From: Neodontobutis hainanensis
Taxonomy: Eukaryota; Chordata; Actinopteri; Gobiiformes; Odontobutidae
Direction: 5' to 3'
Length of the DNA stretch: 64,000 nt
NCBI GenBank assembly: GCA_024349245.1
Contig: JALDNG010000004.1
Coordinates: forward strand, 5,140,001 to 5,204,000
Shown here: positions 51,801 through 63,200 of the stretch, in pieces
Layout: each line of letters begins with the position of its first letter
Numbering within the stretch: position 1 is the stretch's first letter
Translations under genes and position numbers: made by a program
Notes under the pieces: generated by a model
Databases searched by the model: none
Seen by the model: the letters and a program-made list of their open reading frames with translations, nothing else
What the model was told of the DNA's origin: nothing

Positions 51801-52439
51801 TAAACATGGATTAGGATGGCTTTGACATAGTGACCAGTAATCTTCTGAAAGAGTGCAAGAGAACAGATGGTGTGCGATACAGAGGGTTTTATTGTTATGT
51901 TTGCATAACATCGCTGGGTATAATTTTTTTGATATGGTGACAGCATTAAAAGGTGCTGCCTTTCTGTCTCACTGACTTAGATTCAGTTTGGGTTGATATG
52001 TCTATGTGTTTGAACAAGAATGAGTAATTTCAACTACACTCTGAGCCATGTAACATAAGGTTTTTATTTGCTGTTGCACCACTATTCAACAGTTTTATTA
52101 TAAACTGGACATTACCTGGCTGTATCATTTCCTAGAATAATGAAATGTGTCCCTTCTTTTAAATGTTTAATTATGGCCACATATCTGCTGCTCTATCTTC
52201 TCCCATTGAGCCTACTTTAATGTCCTGGTACAGGTGTGACTTAACTGCATTCTTAAATATAGCCTATTTATAATCTCCTGTGACCTACTAACAACATTGG
52301 TTCGAGGTTTATGTTCTGAAATGGTTCCTGTGGGAAACACTGAGTATACTCGATGCCAGTAATAAATGAACCTCAGATTCCCAGACATCATTCCCATCTC
52401 ACTCACTCAAGTCAGCACTTTAAATCCCCCTCAACCTGC
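45896..52439. other. Intergenic region between the divergent genes trhr and tmem74
   Basis: The trhr promoter and 5' untranslated region lie at the left edge, and the tmem74 promoter at the right edge. A short GC-rich patch at 46,190-46,250 (gcgcactggtggcgcacgca) may belong to the trhr promoter. A hairpin lies at 47,316-47,356. The stretch 48,240-48,395 is open on both strands but matches nothing I know. No gene is supported. Confidence 0.5.
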
Positions 52440-52699
52440 CTCGTGTTGAATGACTGCTGTAGCAGTCTCACTCTGCTCCCAGGCAGCAGTGGAAGGAGCT
52501 GAGCGTGCGCTGTGTAGGCGGGACTTACGCAGGGAGAGCTTCCCTTTAGCGCAGCCTCCCCCCACAGCATCGGAGAAGAAGGAGAAGAAGAAGAAGCCAA
52601 GGAGGAGGCGGAGGATAGAGAAACATATTCCTAAGCACGATTAGATGCTTCAAGTGCTCTGGCTAAAACAGCTGTCGTGGCATCTATAAAGAGCGGAAG
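52440..52699 (+). promoter_or_regulatory. Likely tmem74 promoter and non-coding first exon
   Basis: A GC-richer block in AT-rich surroundings contains a GC-box-like taggcggg at about 52,515, followed by a purine-rich GAAGAAGAAG stretch. It ends at a good donor (cggaag then gtaaac, exon end 52,699). The matching acceptor (ttctgtttcag) ends at 53,096, 57 bases before the tmem74 start codon. The first-exon start is not visible, and the exon itself is inferred from splice motifs. Confidence 0.5.
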
Positions 52700-53153
52700 G
52701 TAAACACGAGCATCATGCTTAAATAGAGCGGTGAGTTTGTCTTTAAACGTGTCTTTGCGCATGTAGTCCACCCAATATAAGCTACAGAAAATTAACATTT
52801 ACTATAAGTGAGCTATGGAATACATTTCAGCATTTGTGCTTTAAATACTGAACATGTTATGGGTTTGCTGGACTGTGTAAAGCTGGATACCGGTGCATTT
52901 GGCTAAACATGACCTTTTTTAGCGTCTTTGACCTGTGCTTATTCAAACTAATCACTCCTAAGTGGTTTATTTTATTGTGATCAGCGATGTGTATGATTTT
53001 TGTGCCCTGTTTCAAAGTTTCTGCTCATTGTAGCTGTGTCTAATCTAATTTAGACGCCCCATTTAACTTGAGCTGGTGTGTGCCCTTCTGTTTCAGTCTG
53101 GGGATGCTGTGGCATAAAAATGCTGTGGGAGGAAGAAGTTTAGCTACTGAAGA

Positions 53154-54005
53154 ATGGATGCGACGACAACAGCACCGGAGCTGCTTCACACATGTGATGC
53201 AGGCAAACAACCTGATCCGCCTGACGTCCTTGACCGTCTCTCCGGCTTGGTGCCCGTCTGTAAGCCTGGCGTATCAACAGGAGGCGGAGTGACCCCAGGG
53301 GAGAGCAGCTGTAACATGGTCCGGAGTTGTAGCCACGTCCGGGGTCATTCAGTCACAAGGACAGCGCAAAGGAAGGCAGCAGCAGCAGGAGTAGCTTGCC
53401 CTGAGGAGAAAGTTAGAGTTTGCTGCGATGAGGAATTGGAGACATCATTCACCTATATAGATGAGAACGTTAACCTACGTGTGACCACTCCGGAAACGAG
53501 TTGTAAAAGTGCACATAGAACTGCACGTAACGGCGACCCTTGCTCTGAGACATTACCCGAGTTCTCTTTTATGTCTGAGGATGATTTGTCATTTGGGGAA
53601 GGCTCAGGGACTTCCATAGACTACGGTTTTATCAGTGCTGTCACATTCTTAGTGACTGGCATCTCCTTGGTGATCATCTCCTACGCTGTGCCCCGGGACG
53701 TGGAGGTGGACCGAGACAGTGTTTCTGCCAGAGAGATGGAGAGACTGGAGATGGAGAGTGCAAGAATAGGAGCCCACTTGGACCGGTGTGTGATAGCCGG
53801 ACTGTGTCTGCTCACTCTGGGGGGAGTGGTGCTTTCCACACTGCTCATGATCTCCATGTGGAAAGGGGAGATGTACAGGAGGAAAGTCATAGCGTACTCT
53901 AAACGTTCTGCCAAACTGTACGGCTCAATCAGCCTCAAAACTAGATCCAGTCACTCGTCTGTACAACTGTCGATAGATGAGGAACTGGAGGAAACTTTAA
54001 CCTGA
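53154..54005 (+). CDS. tmem74: Transmembrane protein 74 (TMEM74)
   Basis: TMEM74 is a two-pass membrane protein of lysosomes and autophagosomes, reported to promote autophagy. The single coding exon gives 283 residues (human 305). Residues 1-85 are variable and low in structure. A conserved CCDEELETSFTYIDENVNL block follows at 90-108. Then come an acidic stretch (about 141-149), SIDYGFISA before the first membrane helix (about 158-178), the PRDVEVDRD and AREMERLEMESARIGAHLDR loop, the second helix (about 212-235) and MWKGEMYRR at 235-243. The tail ends KRSAKLYGS and an acidic EELEETLT. The membrane core matches mammalian TMEM74 closely. Its lack of introns in the coding part is as in mammals. 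The start chosen is the first ATG of the frame after the acceptor at 53,096. It is divergent from trhr, as in mammals. TMEM74B is the alternative, but the N-terminal block and synteny favour TMEM74. Confidence 0.95.
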   Translation: MDATTTAPELLHTCDAGKQPDPPDVLDRLSGLVPVCKPGVSTGGGVTPGESSCNMVRSCSHVRGHSVTRTAQRKAAAAGVACPEEKVRVCCDEELETSFTYIDENVNLRVTTPETSCKSAHRTARNGDPCSETLPEFSFMSEDDLSFGEGSGTSIDYGFISAVTFLVTGISLVIISYAVPRDVEVDRDSVSAREMERLEMESARIGAHLDRCVIAGLCLLTLGGVVLSTLLMISMWKGEMYRRKVIAYSKRSAKLYGSISLKTRSSHSSVQLSIDEELEETLT

Positions 54006-55745
54006 GGAATTGTCGCTATGCAGCATTTTGTCTTAAAGTAGCCAACAATCACTGTATTCCCAAAACATTCTGTAGAAACAGGGCTAATGCTTAACTTTAT
54101 AAGAATTTCACTGCATATTGATGGTATGAAAGTGATCCCAGATGATTAAAGTGGTATCAAAACACATGGGGTACACACGTTTGAGAATGCAATCTCTAAG
54201 AGTTTCCATTTATTATTAAGGATATTCATTTTTAATGGGAAATGTTTCCGACAGAGAAATTGCACACAGATGGACACGTTGCAGGAAGAAGGGAATAATG
54301 TGTGTCCCTGTAGTGCTGGAGAGTGGGATGTAAAGCTGTCCCTGTCCACTCTGGTGTGTGAGTGTGTAAGGAGGGTAAGCTCAGTGGTCCACATGGTAAT
54401 ATCCAGTGACAGTCCTTTTCTGGTGCAGTGCTGAGGTAAGCCATAAGTCTGAGATAGTAGAAAGGAATATTGCTGCATTCTGCAATGCTGATGCAAGCAG
54501 ACGACTTTTTCTGTTTGTTCTTTGTCTTAAATATAAGTCAGTACAGTGGAAAACTCACAATGAGTCTGGTAAAGGTTTTATGGAGCTAGGAGTGATGTCC
54601 ATATTTAGACAAGATTACAAATAACAGCGAGTAATAGTGATGCCTACAGTAAAATACAGTTAAACTACAGTTCACACATTGAAGATGATGTGAATATTTA
54701 TAGTGTCTTTTTTCTATTTAATTCATTGGTAAAAACTAGAATATGTAGGGTTTTTTCTCACACAAGGAAAACTTCACTTAAGTACCTGTGGTCTACTAAA
54801 GGTATTTGTGAAAACTCTTCTCTGTGTATCACAGTTTGGCCAGAGTTCGTTCATAAACCTGGATTTTACTCTGATGAGCACTAAAAGAGAGTGTGTGGCA
54901 TCGGACCAGGTTTGTTAACAAGCATTAACTTGGAAATTCTGCATAGTCTGCCTTTAAGTTTCTTCGGCCTGAAACTGTGCCACGATCCAGTTTAACAGTG
55001 CAGAATTATAACTTCATAACCCACACATGAAAACAACCCCATGATCCATTATCTGTACTGTCTACGTGACCGCCACAGCCTAAAGGGCTTCTGACATTTA
55101 ATGCTTCATGATTAGCTTCCAGTCTTTTTGTTCATGCTTTCTTGATAGACTCAAGTACACCTAATCACACATGAAAGAGTTGCCCTACTTCCAGATCCTT
55201 AATCCTTCACCGTCTCAACCAAAGTGAGCTAACATTAATTTCTAAAGGTTACATTGAAGGAAGTTCAAATACAGAGGGTTATAGTGAAACTTTACTTTTA
55301 AAAAATGTGATTGTTTTGTTTCTAAAATGACAGGTTTCATGCAGAAAAACAAATTCAGTATTTCATTATGCGTCATTTTGCCACGTAAAGCTCATAAATC
55401 ATGCATGCACACAATTTGTTCCCATTACCACAAACAGAAGAACATTTTTTTTCTGCTAGACAAGTGCTGGAGACTCTTGTGCACTGCTGTTCCCTTCATT
55501 TTTCATTCTGTGTGAACCTTTTTCTGAGGCGTACATTTAAACGTCATGACTCAGCCTGCGTTAATGAGATGCTGATTACTCCACAGTCAACAGCACACCG
55601 AGAGTGTTGGTGTGCTTCTTTCATTTACCTGCATTGTTTCTGCTTGTCACTCTATTGTAGGTGGCAGCTATTGCAGAGAGGTATGTGATGCTAAGCCTGA
55701 AGGTGTACAGCCAGAATTATCAAATAAAATCACACAAGCCTATTA
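54006..55745 (+). other. Probable long 3' untranslated region of tmem74
   Basis: No other coding sequence is seen after the stop codon. A canonical AATAAA lies at 55,723-55,728, which would give a 3' untranslated region of about 1.7 kb. A second AATAAA follows near 55,840. Transcript extent is inferred from motif position only. Confidence 0.35.
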
Positions 55746-58477
55746 TTCAGTGCAATAATCAAATGCTTAGATCAGTGGTGGATTCTCTTCCAGGCTAACA
55801 ATTTGTCCCTGAAAAACATCCATTACATTTCATATTGAAATAAAGTACAAAACAAAGACATTTCCAGGAAAGACGGTTATAAAAATTAATGATTCAAATG
55901 AGTCAATGCTGTCCCCGTCTCTTTGGTAAAGCTGTAAATCCACATTCTCTATTACACATGTTGCAGCAATATATCATTTAGCAGGAGCTCTATGCTTTTG
56001 TTGGCTTCGGAAACAAGGTGGCAAGTCCAGCACACACACTTCTACCCACTTCCTTCTAATATTCTTCAGTAAAATGAAACTAACAAAACAGAGTGGAAGA
56101 CTGCTGTACCTTTCCTGCAGTGCACACTATATTCAGTAGTGGCATCATGTGTGCGAACATGAAAGCCCCAGGGAAGCCATTAACTATATGCATTTCAGAT
56201 CGACTCATCTGCTGTGTACAACGTTCAGTATCATACAGTGACTTCCCCCACCTATTTCCTTTCCCCTCTACCCTCCTCTGCGGTTGGCACTGTGCCCTCT
56301 GACACTAGGCTGCCTCGTCATTCAGCCAACTAAACATGTTTGTAAGGATTTAATCTCAGGATTTGCTAGAAGCGACAGCATTTTTACAGTGCTGGGCTTC
56401 GAGTATATTTCTAGTGGTTTCATGCATAAGCTCTTTATCCTTGAGCGGTGCAATGGCTAAATCAGCCTTATTGATATTTGGTTGGCTCCTCAGTAAGCCG
56501 ATCCCTTCAGGTATAAACAGAGGAACGGATGACTTGCTGCCATCAGCTAATATCCCGCAGGTGTTATTACCTTCCCCTGCTGTAATGTGTTTGGGATTTT
56601 CATAGGTGCTGTTTGTCACCTACCCATAAAAGTGTGATAAATAGGCTTAGGATAAAAATGCAGGAATGTAGTCCTATTTATCAAGTGCACATGGGGAGGA
56701 TATTTGTATCAAGGCTTAAAGCTAGAAGTAAAAATAAGTAAAATAGATTTTGAAAGCATTTATTTTGTCGTACAACCTGCATTTATCAAAGTTGTTGCCA
56801 AAAAGGTTAGCACTTGAAATGATTGCTTTGGAGGGAAGACTGAAGCCAAATTCTTCAGTGATACAGTGAGTTCATCTTTTCTGCCTTAACTCCAAGTGGA
56901 TATTTTTAGACATAGTGCATATTGGATTTTTGAAAAGCTCTTTGTATTAAAGAAATGTAGCCCACTTTGTGTAAGATGCACTTAACCCAGCTGTTTTACA
57001 TTTAAGAACATCATTGTTCAGTGCCAGCCATGCTTTTGGTTTCCTGTGGTTTTACTTTTAATAACAATAAAGATTATGAAAAGTTTAATCTTGCCCACCC
57101 TACCCCTGTGCACTGTCTTGTCCTATCTTGTACTGTGTCATGCTATCTTGGTGGCGCAGCAGATTTTCTGAGGCCTTGTGGTTAAAGTGCTCCAAACTAT
57201 TTTCTAACAGGAAAGGTCTCCTCTGCTGTGTCGAATCGATTAACGTCTCTTGCCTGCTATGTTCTGCATGGCTGCAACTGTAACGGTCTTCAGAAGGGGC
57301 TTTGTCACTCACACACTGGTCCAAATCATGCCTCTCCACAGCAATCAAAGCATCTATGGGGCTTTTCATGTTGAACTTGCACCTTAAAAAAATCATTCTG
57401 TGAGATGAATATGTTGTCAGTGTGTTTGCCACTGTGTTGTATGAGGAACTTAGGTGATCACTTGGATCCATCCTACAGTAAAAACCACTGTACCACAGCA
57501 GAGAGAAGCACATTTCCCATCAACCTCTGACCATCAAATTTTAAACGGGCTGTTTTAAATGGCAGGAGCCCTGGCCTTTTCAGTGATCATATTTGCATTG
57601 AACAGTTTAGCAGCTAATAAAACACACTACACAGAACAAATGATAAGTTTGTTTCACCTCTTGATCACCTCGTCGTTTAGCCCCTTGTGTTGTAAATCAT
57701 GCCGTCATGCCGGGCTCCATTGATTTAATTTGTATCAAATTACTAATGCAGTTATTCGTCATGCAAGACCTCCCTCATATGCTTGTTTCTCCCATTAGGC
57801 CTATGCATTTGCCACTAATTACAGTAAATAATGATCATTTGCTGCAGTAAAAAAGTGGGCTAGAGTGTTTACAAAGACATTGACGTGCCAAGAAAACACT
57901 CTTTTTATTTCCTCCTACAACATCTGAACATCAACATCTCCTTATAAATATTATCTATAACAAATCAAATAAAAATAATCTGTCCCATTTGTGACATTTA
58001 CAATTGTTTGAGAATGAGAACAATGCCACAGCTCATTTCATTTAATTCTCCTTTGTAACAGTTTCTGCCCAGTCTATACTTGCCATTTTACAAAAACACA
58101 TCCAACTAAGGGAAGTCGAATTCTTAGTGCTGCATGTCCAATCTGAATTTACATAGACCAGAACCCACATTCTACAATCAGCTCTGTTTAGACTAGTGGC
58201 TCGCAGCAGATAGTGGATTGACTCTGGAAGGACTAGAGCGGTCGTTGTTGGGTTAGCTGCTGAGTCCAAAAGCAGGCCCATTTCATTTGCCTCCAGTGTT
58301 GTGTTACAGCCCAGCATCGCAGGACGGAGAGATGATACAGGCCGGTGGAGACAGCCAGCAGGATGTGGATCGAGGAGGATGCTGACAGCAAGAACACACA
58401 CAGACAATCATTAAAGTGTGCACCCCCACATGTGCACACATATATACAGCCACACATGTGGCTACTTTTCAGCACAG
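55746..58477. other. Intergenic, no gene recognised
   Basis: AT-rich, with no exon or named repeat. Minus-strand open frames at 56,356-56,619 and 57,100-57,513 are the longest and show no family motif. Confidence 0.5.
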
Positions 58478-58540
58478 TTCAGACACAAAGATAAGATCCA
58501 TTTTATTGATCCATGTTTGCAAAGTGAGTCACTTGAAACA
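58478..58540. repeat. Short repeat fragment, 'agataagatccattttattgatcc' type
   Basis: It shares 'agataagat..attttatt' with the start of the larger repeat at 59,462 and resembles the edge of that element. It stops abruptly before the LINE 3' end at 58.6 kb. Confidence 0.35.
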
Positions 58541-58609
58541 GAGAAGCAATAAATCCCAGAAAAGTACTCAAAGAACAAAATTAGAAGTTAAGAACAAGGG
58601 TACTCTCTT

Positions 58610-58895
58610 CCTCCATTCATCGTCTTCCACTTATCCGGGGCCGGGTTGCTGGGGCGACTCTCCCCAGACACTTCCAGCTATTCAGCTGGAAGTGTCTGGA
58701 AGTGAATACCGAGGTATTCCCAGGCCAGCTGAGAGACATAGTCCCTTCAGTGTGTCCTAGGTCTTCCCTGGGGCCACCTTCCGGTGGGACACCCCCAGAA
58801 CACTTTCCAAGAGAGGCATCCAGGGGACGTCTGGTACAGATGCCCAAGCCACTTTAGCTGGTACACACTTCCTCAAAGCTTCAACTCCTTGTTCT
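58610..58895 (-). mobile_element. 3' end of a teleost LINE, same family as the 30.4-kb copy
   Basis: Minus-strand frames give WLGICTRRPLDASLG, GGVPPEGGPREDLGH and LSWPGNTSVF. These correspond to the LFQIPPGHLPKK, STGRRLCGRPRTYWW and LAWERLGI region of the 30.4-31.4 kb copy, shifted in frame. It ends at the family 3' terminus 'ggataagtggaagacgatga' (minus strand). It is heavily truncated and non-coding. A perfect 15-bp inverted repeat at 58,665-58,698 interrupts the tail. Confidence 0.75.
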
Positions 58896-59461
58896 TTTGA
58901 GTTTAATCTAATTTATGGAGCTGCATTCAAAGTAAACTTCAAACAATCAAGACTAAACTAATCTGCCTTATTAGGAGGTCTGCTGAGACCCATTTGATCG
59001 ACATAGGTTTGGCAACACAAGGAAAAACTCCATAACAGTGATGACAATTTCAATCACAATAAGTATCATATCATTTTAAATTCACTTATTATTTAGTTAA
59101 ATTTTACAGCAGCAAAGTTTTTTTCAATTCAGTCAACTGAAGCCCCTTTGACAGCTGTAGTCATGCACACTGGGAAAAAAGATACACTCCTAATTGAGGA
59201 TTGTAATTTTTCTATTTTTTGCCATTTGTTGTTATCGGCACTATTACTAAATTTACCGGCACCAGATGGCAGTATTGTGCTTGAACATACATGTCATCAA
59301 ACAGTCAAACCAACAACAGATTAACACCACAATGTAGTTCCTAATTGTGTGGTTCATAAGCTCTTCACACCAGTGAAAAAACATCTTCTGTGGCAAAAAT
59401 ACCAAACTGGGCGTGACTGTGTGGGACTGGGACTAAATACTGCATTAGCTCTTGACTCCAT
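58896..59461. other. Intergenic, no gene recognised
   Basis: No coding or repeat assignment. Confidence 0.5.
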
Positions 59462-59940
59462 AAGAGATAAGATAATTTTATTAATCTCACAAAGGGGAAA
59501 TTTACTGGTACAGCAGCTCTTAAACAAGTAAAGTGCAAAAAGTTAAAGAAAGGTGCACATGCAATAGAATAAAAATGTACTGTATATGCAATCTCAGCAG
59601 CATTTTAAATAGAATACAATATTAAGGTTAAATTAAACAAAACCAAAAGCTATCCATATACATTTTTACAAAATAAAGGATGAAAAAAATGGACATTTCT
59701 CAGTATTCTGGGTTATTGTTATACATTTGTATTATAGTAAGTCTCAGTGCAGTAGGCAGTAGTGCTCCTTCCTGTTCTGGGGGTGTCTCAGTCTGCTGCT
59801 GAAGGCATTACTCAGAACCTCCTCAGTCTGATGCAGGGGGTGAGAGCTGTTGTCTCTGATGGATGTTAGCGCACCCACCTCCTCAATTGGGTCCCAATTA
59901 GCCCAGGATAGAGCCCCCTTTTTTGGGAAAGTCAAATCAT
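59462..59940. repeat. Teleost dispersed repeat, about 0.5 kb
   Basis: The left edge 'agataagataattttattaa' with 'aaaggggaaatttactgg' is a familiar edge of a fish retroelement. The right half ('gtctgctgctgaaggcatta', 'ctcctcagtctgatgcaggg', 'gttgtctctgatggatgtta') also belongs, from memory, to a repeated fish sequence, possibly LINE-derived. No open frame is kept. The family name is not certain. Confidence 0.5.
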
Positions 59941-60012
59941 GGACTTTTTTAGTCTTTAGTATTTTTGTACTACGTAATAATATATTTAAGATAAGGCTCC
60001 AAGGATTTCTCA

Positions 60013-60240
60013 GACGACTGCTCTACCCACTGAGCGGCAGTAGCTCAGTGGGTAGAGCAGTTGTCTTTCAAACCGAAGGTAGGTTTGATTCCCACTCTCC
60101 CCACAGTTCATACTGTCGTTGTGTCCTTGGGCAAGACACTTAACCCACCTTGCCTCCAGTGACTGTAACCCTGGTAATTACTGTAGAACAATGTAAGTCG
60201 CTTTAGATAAAAGCGTCAGCTAAATGAATAAATGTAAATG
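60013..60240 (+). mobile_element. tRNA-derived SINE with an inverted extra copy of its head
   Basis: From about 60,036 the element reads 'ggcagtagctcagtgggtag' (A-box) and 'gtaggtttgattccc' (B-box). A body follows with 'gtccttgggcaagacactta', then the tail 'gtaagtcgctttagataaaa' ending in 'taaatgaataaatgtaaatg' at 60,240. Directly before it, 60,013-60,035 is the inverted complement of the head at 60,043-60,065 (22 of 23 bases), with a 7-base loop. The tRNA-like part could drive RNA polymerase III if intact, but the inverted head is unusual. Confidence 0.85.
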
Positions 60241-63200
60241 TTGTTCCTCATAATGCCTTAAAGCTATAACCCACTTCTTTTAGCCATCACCGAGTTCAGC
60301 TTTGCAGACATGTCCTACATTTAGATTAGATAAACTTTTAAAAAAGTAGTTTTTCAAGCTATACATACAAAAACAACAGCAGAAACAATTTCATACCCGT
60401 TTCTTAGCAGTAAGCAATAAATATGGCTTCAAATAATTTTTATTTGATAAGGTTGACCTGAAGATGGCAGCACTAGACCTCAAAATACAACTTGCACCGT
60501 AAAGCCTCAGCTCTCTTCTCCCTGTATGCACTGGGAGTAGATGCTCCAACAGTGTTTGTGAGAAATCCTTGGACGACAGCATTAAACTCTGTAAATGACT
60601 GTGGTTCCGTGAAAATACACACCTTTAAAAAGTGTAGATTTTATGCGAGCCTCTCTCATTAATGTATGCACTCCCCTGCAATCTATTGCCTTGCCCATGA
60701 GCCTGTTTAAAAATGCAGGCACACATCTTCCTCTGGAGGCTTTCCTTGTTGAACGTTTGCTTCCCCAGTGTGGTATTGTGCAACATCTGGCTCCGGCTGT
60801 GTATTGATCTTGGCTGAGGTCAGGACGGGGGGCTAAGGGGAGAGAGGGGGGATGTAGTGTGAGTTAAGTGCACAGGTCTTTTTTAAGGACCTCTTGTTTG
60901 TCCCACTGAGTATTTACCGTCAAGTGGTGCTCTAACGTTCAAGGAGAGTGAGTGTCTGTCCCAGAGGAATTCAAACAGCATGAAACTGAATAATTCATTT
61001 GGGCTTTTGCCTCCTCAAAGCACAAGGAGTCTGGAGTGATGAGAGGCTGTAAAGCACTCTAAAGATCTTATGCTTCCTCTCTGACCTTTTATTCATAATT
61101 CAGTTTATGTCACAGTCATGCTTGATCACCATTTGCACCGCGTACGGATTGAACTCTGGTGAGATCATGTACCAAATTTTGCAAGTTTATCCACCTTTCT
61201 GTCTTGGCACCAAAACTGTTATGCAACTGATATACAGACGATGATGATGAAGCTTTGGATCTGATGTCCTAACACAATAATACCTCCACCCTGATAACCC
61301 TTCCCCCTCAGTGCTCTTGCCGTGAAGGGGGCTCTTTGCGGGAAACTCTAGCATACAATCGTATCTCCTCACATCTCAAATTTCTCAGTGCCACAGTGCA
61401 CAGATGCGAGGCAGTGCACTCTCATCATCCTAACCTTCAAATTTGCTTTTCTCCAGTGCCTCTTCTCCTCTGCCACCTCTCCTTCTTTCTCAAACTCTTC
61501 TTACCTCTCCTTCACTTTCCCTATGCTCTCATGTTTCCTAGATTCATCTACATCACGCTCCACCTCGAATGATGCAGGGAAAACATCGGTGGCATGGTTC
61601 ACAGCCATAAATCAAGCAGGAGACAATCACATTGCCAGTGCTGTTTAAATATTGTTACCTTAACATATACACAGACCTGAGCTCCACTGTGTATTTAAGA
61701 AGTTTATTTGACAAAGCTTTCTTCCTCCACTAATTGAAACTGTATCCTCGTTTCCTCCTTGACGGTGTCAAACATGTGGGTTTGCTTAGGAACAGCTGTT
61801 TGTCTGCTTTTGCAAAAAATATAAAAAAAAAGAGGTAGTAAGAGGCAATACAAACCTTGTTTTATGGGAAGAACTGGGTTGCATCAATAACAGAGCACAC
61901 ATGTGATTTCTTTTAACAGAATGACTCTGTTTATCTTCACAGGTGGGCAATTTAGTAATACAATATTATGAGGACACTGAGTGTGTCAGGTTTCATATTA
62001 TTATAAACATATTGTTATATCAATAATGCCACCATAAAATGCTTCAGCTACCAGTTTCTGTTTCACATTTAGTAGCAAACAACATGGCTGCACAGTATCA
62101 GGTTTTGAATGTTTTGTTTATTGCAGATATAGCCTTCTGGAGTCTGAAAAGCAGACTAAGGAGTGAGGGTCAGTGAGTTGAAGAAGACAAGACAATCCAT
62201 CATCAGTTAATCATCTTCAATAAAGAGTGGACTAATTCTTTGAGATTGAAAGTAGACAATAACTTCTCATATAGAGAAATTAAATTAAATGCTATGCAAA
62301 AGAACAAATGCATAGGATCTGAAACAGAAATGATATTGCCCATATGCAATATTCAATATCAATAACAAGTTACAAATGTGAAAATACCCGCCTGAAATTG
62401 ACAGAAGTTATAAGTAAACTATTTGTCCCCTTGACCATTATGAATCATATACTGTAGGTTTAGAAGGGTCAACAAGTCCATTCACAGAAGCTAGCTGAAT
62501 TAGTTGACAAGCACATATACTTTATGACCTTGATCTACTCCAAATTACACACCATACTAGTGTCACTCACTGTTTAAAAAGTTCCCTGTACAAATAAAAA
62601 GTTAATTTTATTTAGTCGATGTGCTACAGACAAACTGTGGATGATGTAATAAAGTCTCTGAAGTCAACAATGTACTGAGGCCAATATGGATTAAAAGTTT
62701 TGATTCAGTGGCTCGACATAGTGCTGATACATTACGTCACCCTATGGCGCGCTGTGATTCATTTCTTGCAGCGTAATTGAAGCAGCCACAGATGATGTCA
62801 TCTAAACACAGGACTTCCATTCAGAAGTTGTTTTGTTGCTCCTGTACACGACCTTTTCAGATCGGACCGGTCACCATAACTCTAATAGATGGACTGGATA
62901 GGTTGAGCTGAGAGCGTACTTGGCTTCCCCTGAAGAGATTGGCAGGTGTTTGATATTCACTGAATGCTCACTCTACACACACATCCCTGTCCCCTTGCCT
63001 CCTGAAAACGAGTGTCTGAGACTAAAATACAGACTACGAGACTTGGAAGGCATTAGTAACAACAGATGAGTCATCTTGGACCGACAGAGATGGAGGTGGC
63101 TACCTCTGACTCCAACAAGAGAGATTAATGACCTATGAGTCTGTTTATTGACACAAACAAAATGACTTGTCTCTTGTTATGACAAGGGTCCCTTTCTTTT

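Noticed and set aside
57100..57513. 137-codon minus-strand frame downstream of tmem74
   Set aside because: No recognised domain, signal or membrane segment. Composition is ordinary and there is no promoter or splice support.
60036..60110. tRNA-like sequence considered as a functional tRNA gene
   Set aside because: It has A- and B-box-like motifs but continues into a SINE body and tail shared with the copy at 38.6 kb. A proper acceptor stem pairing was not seen.
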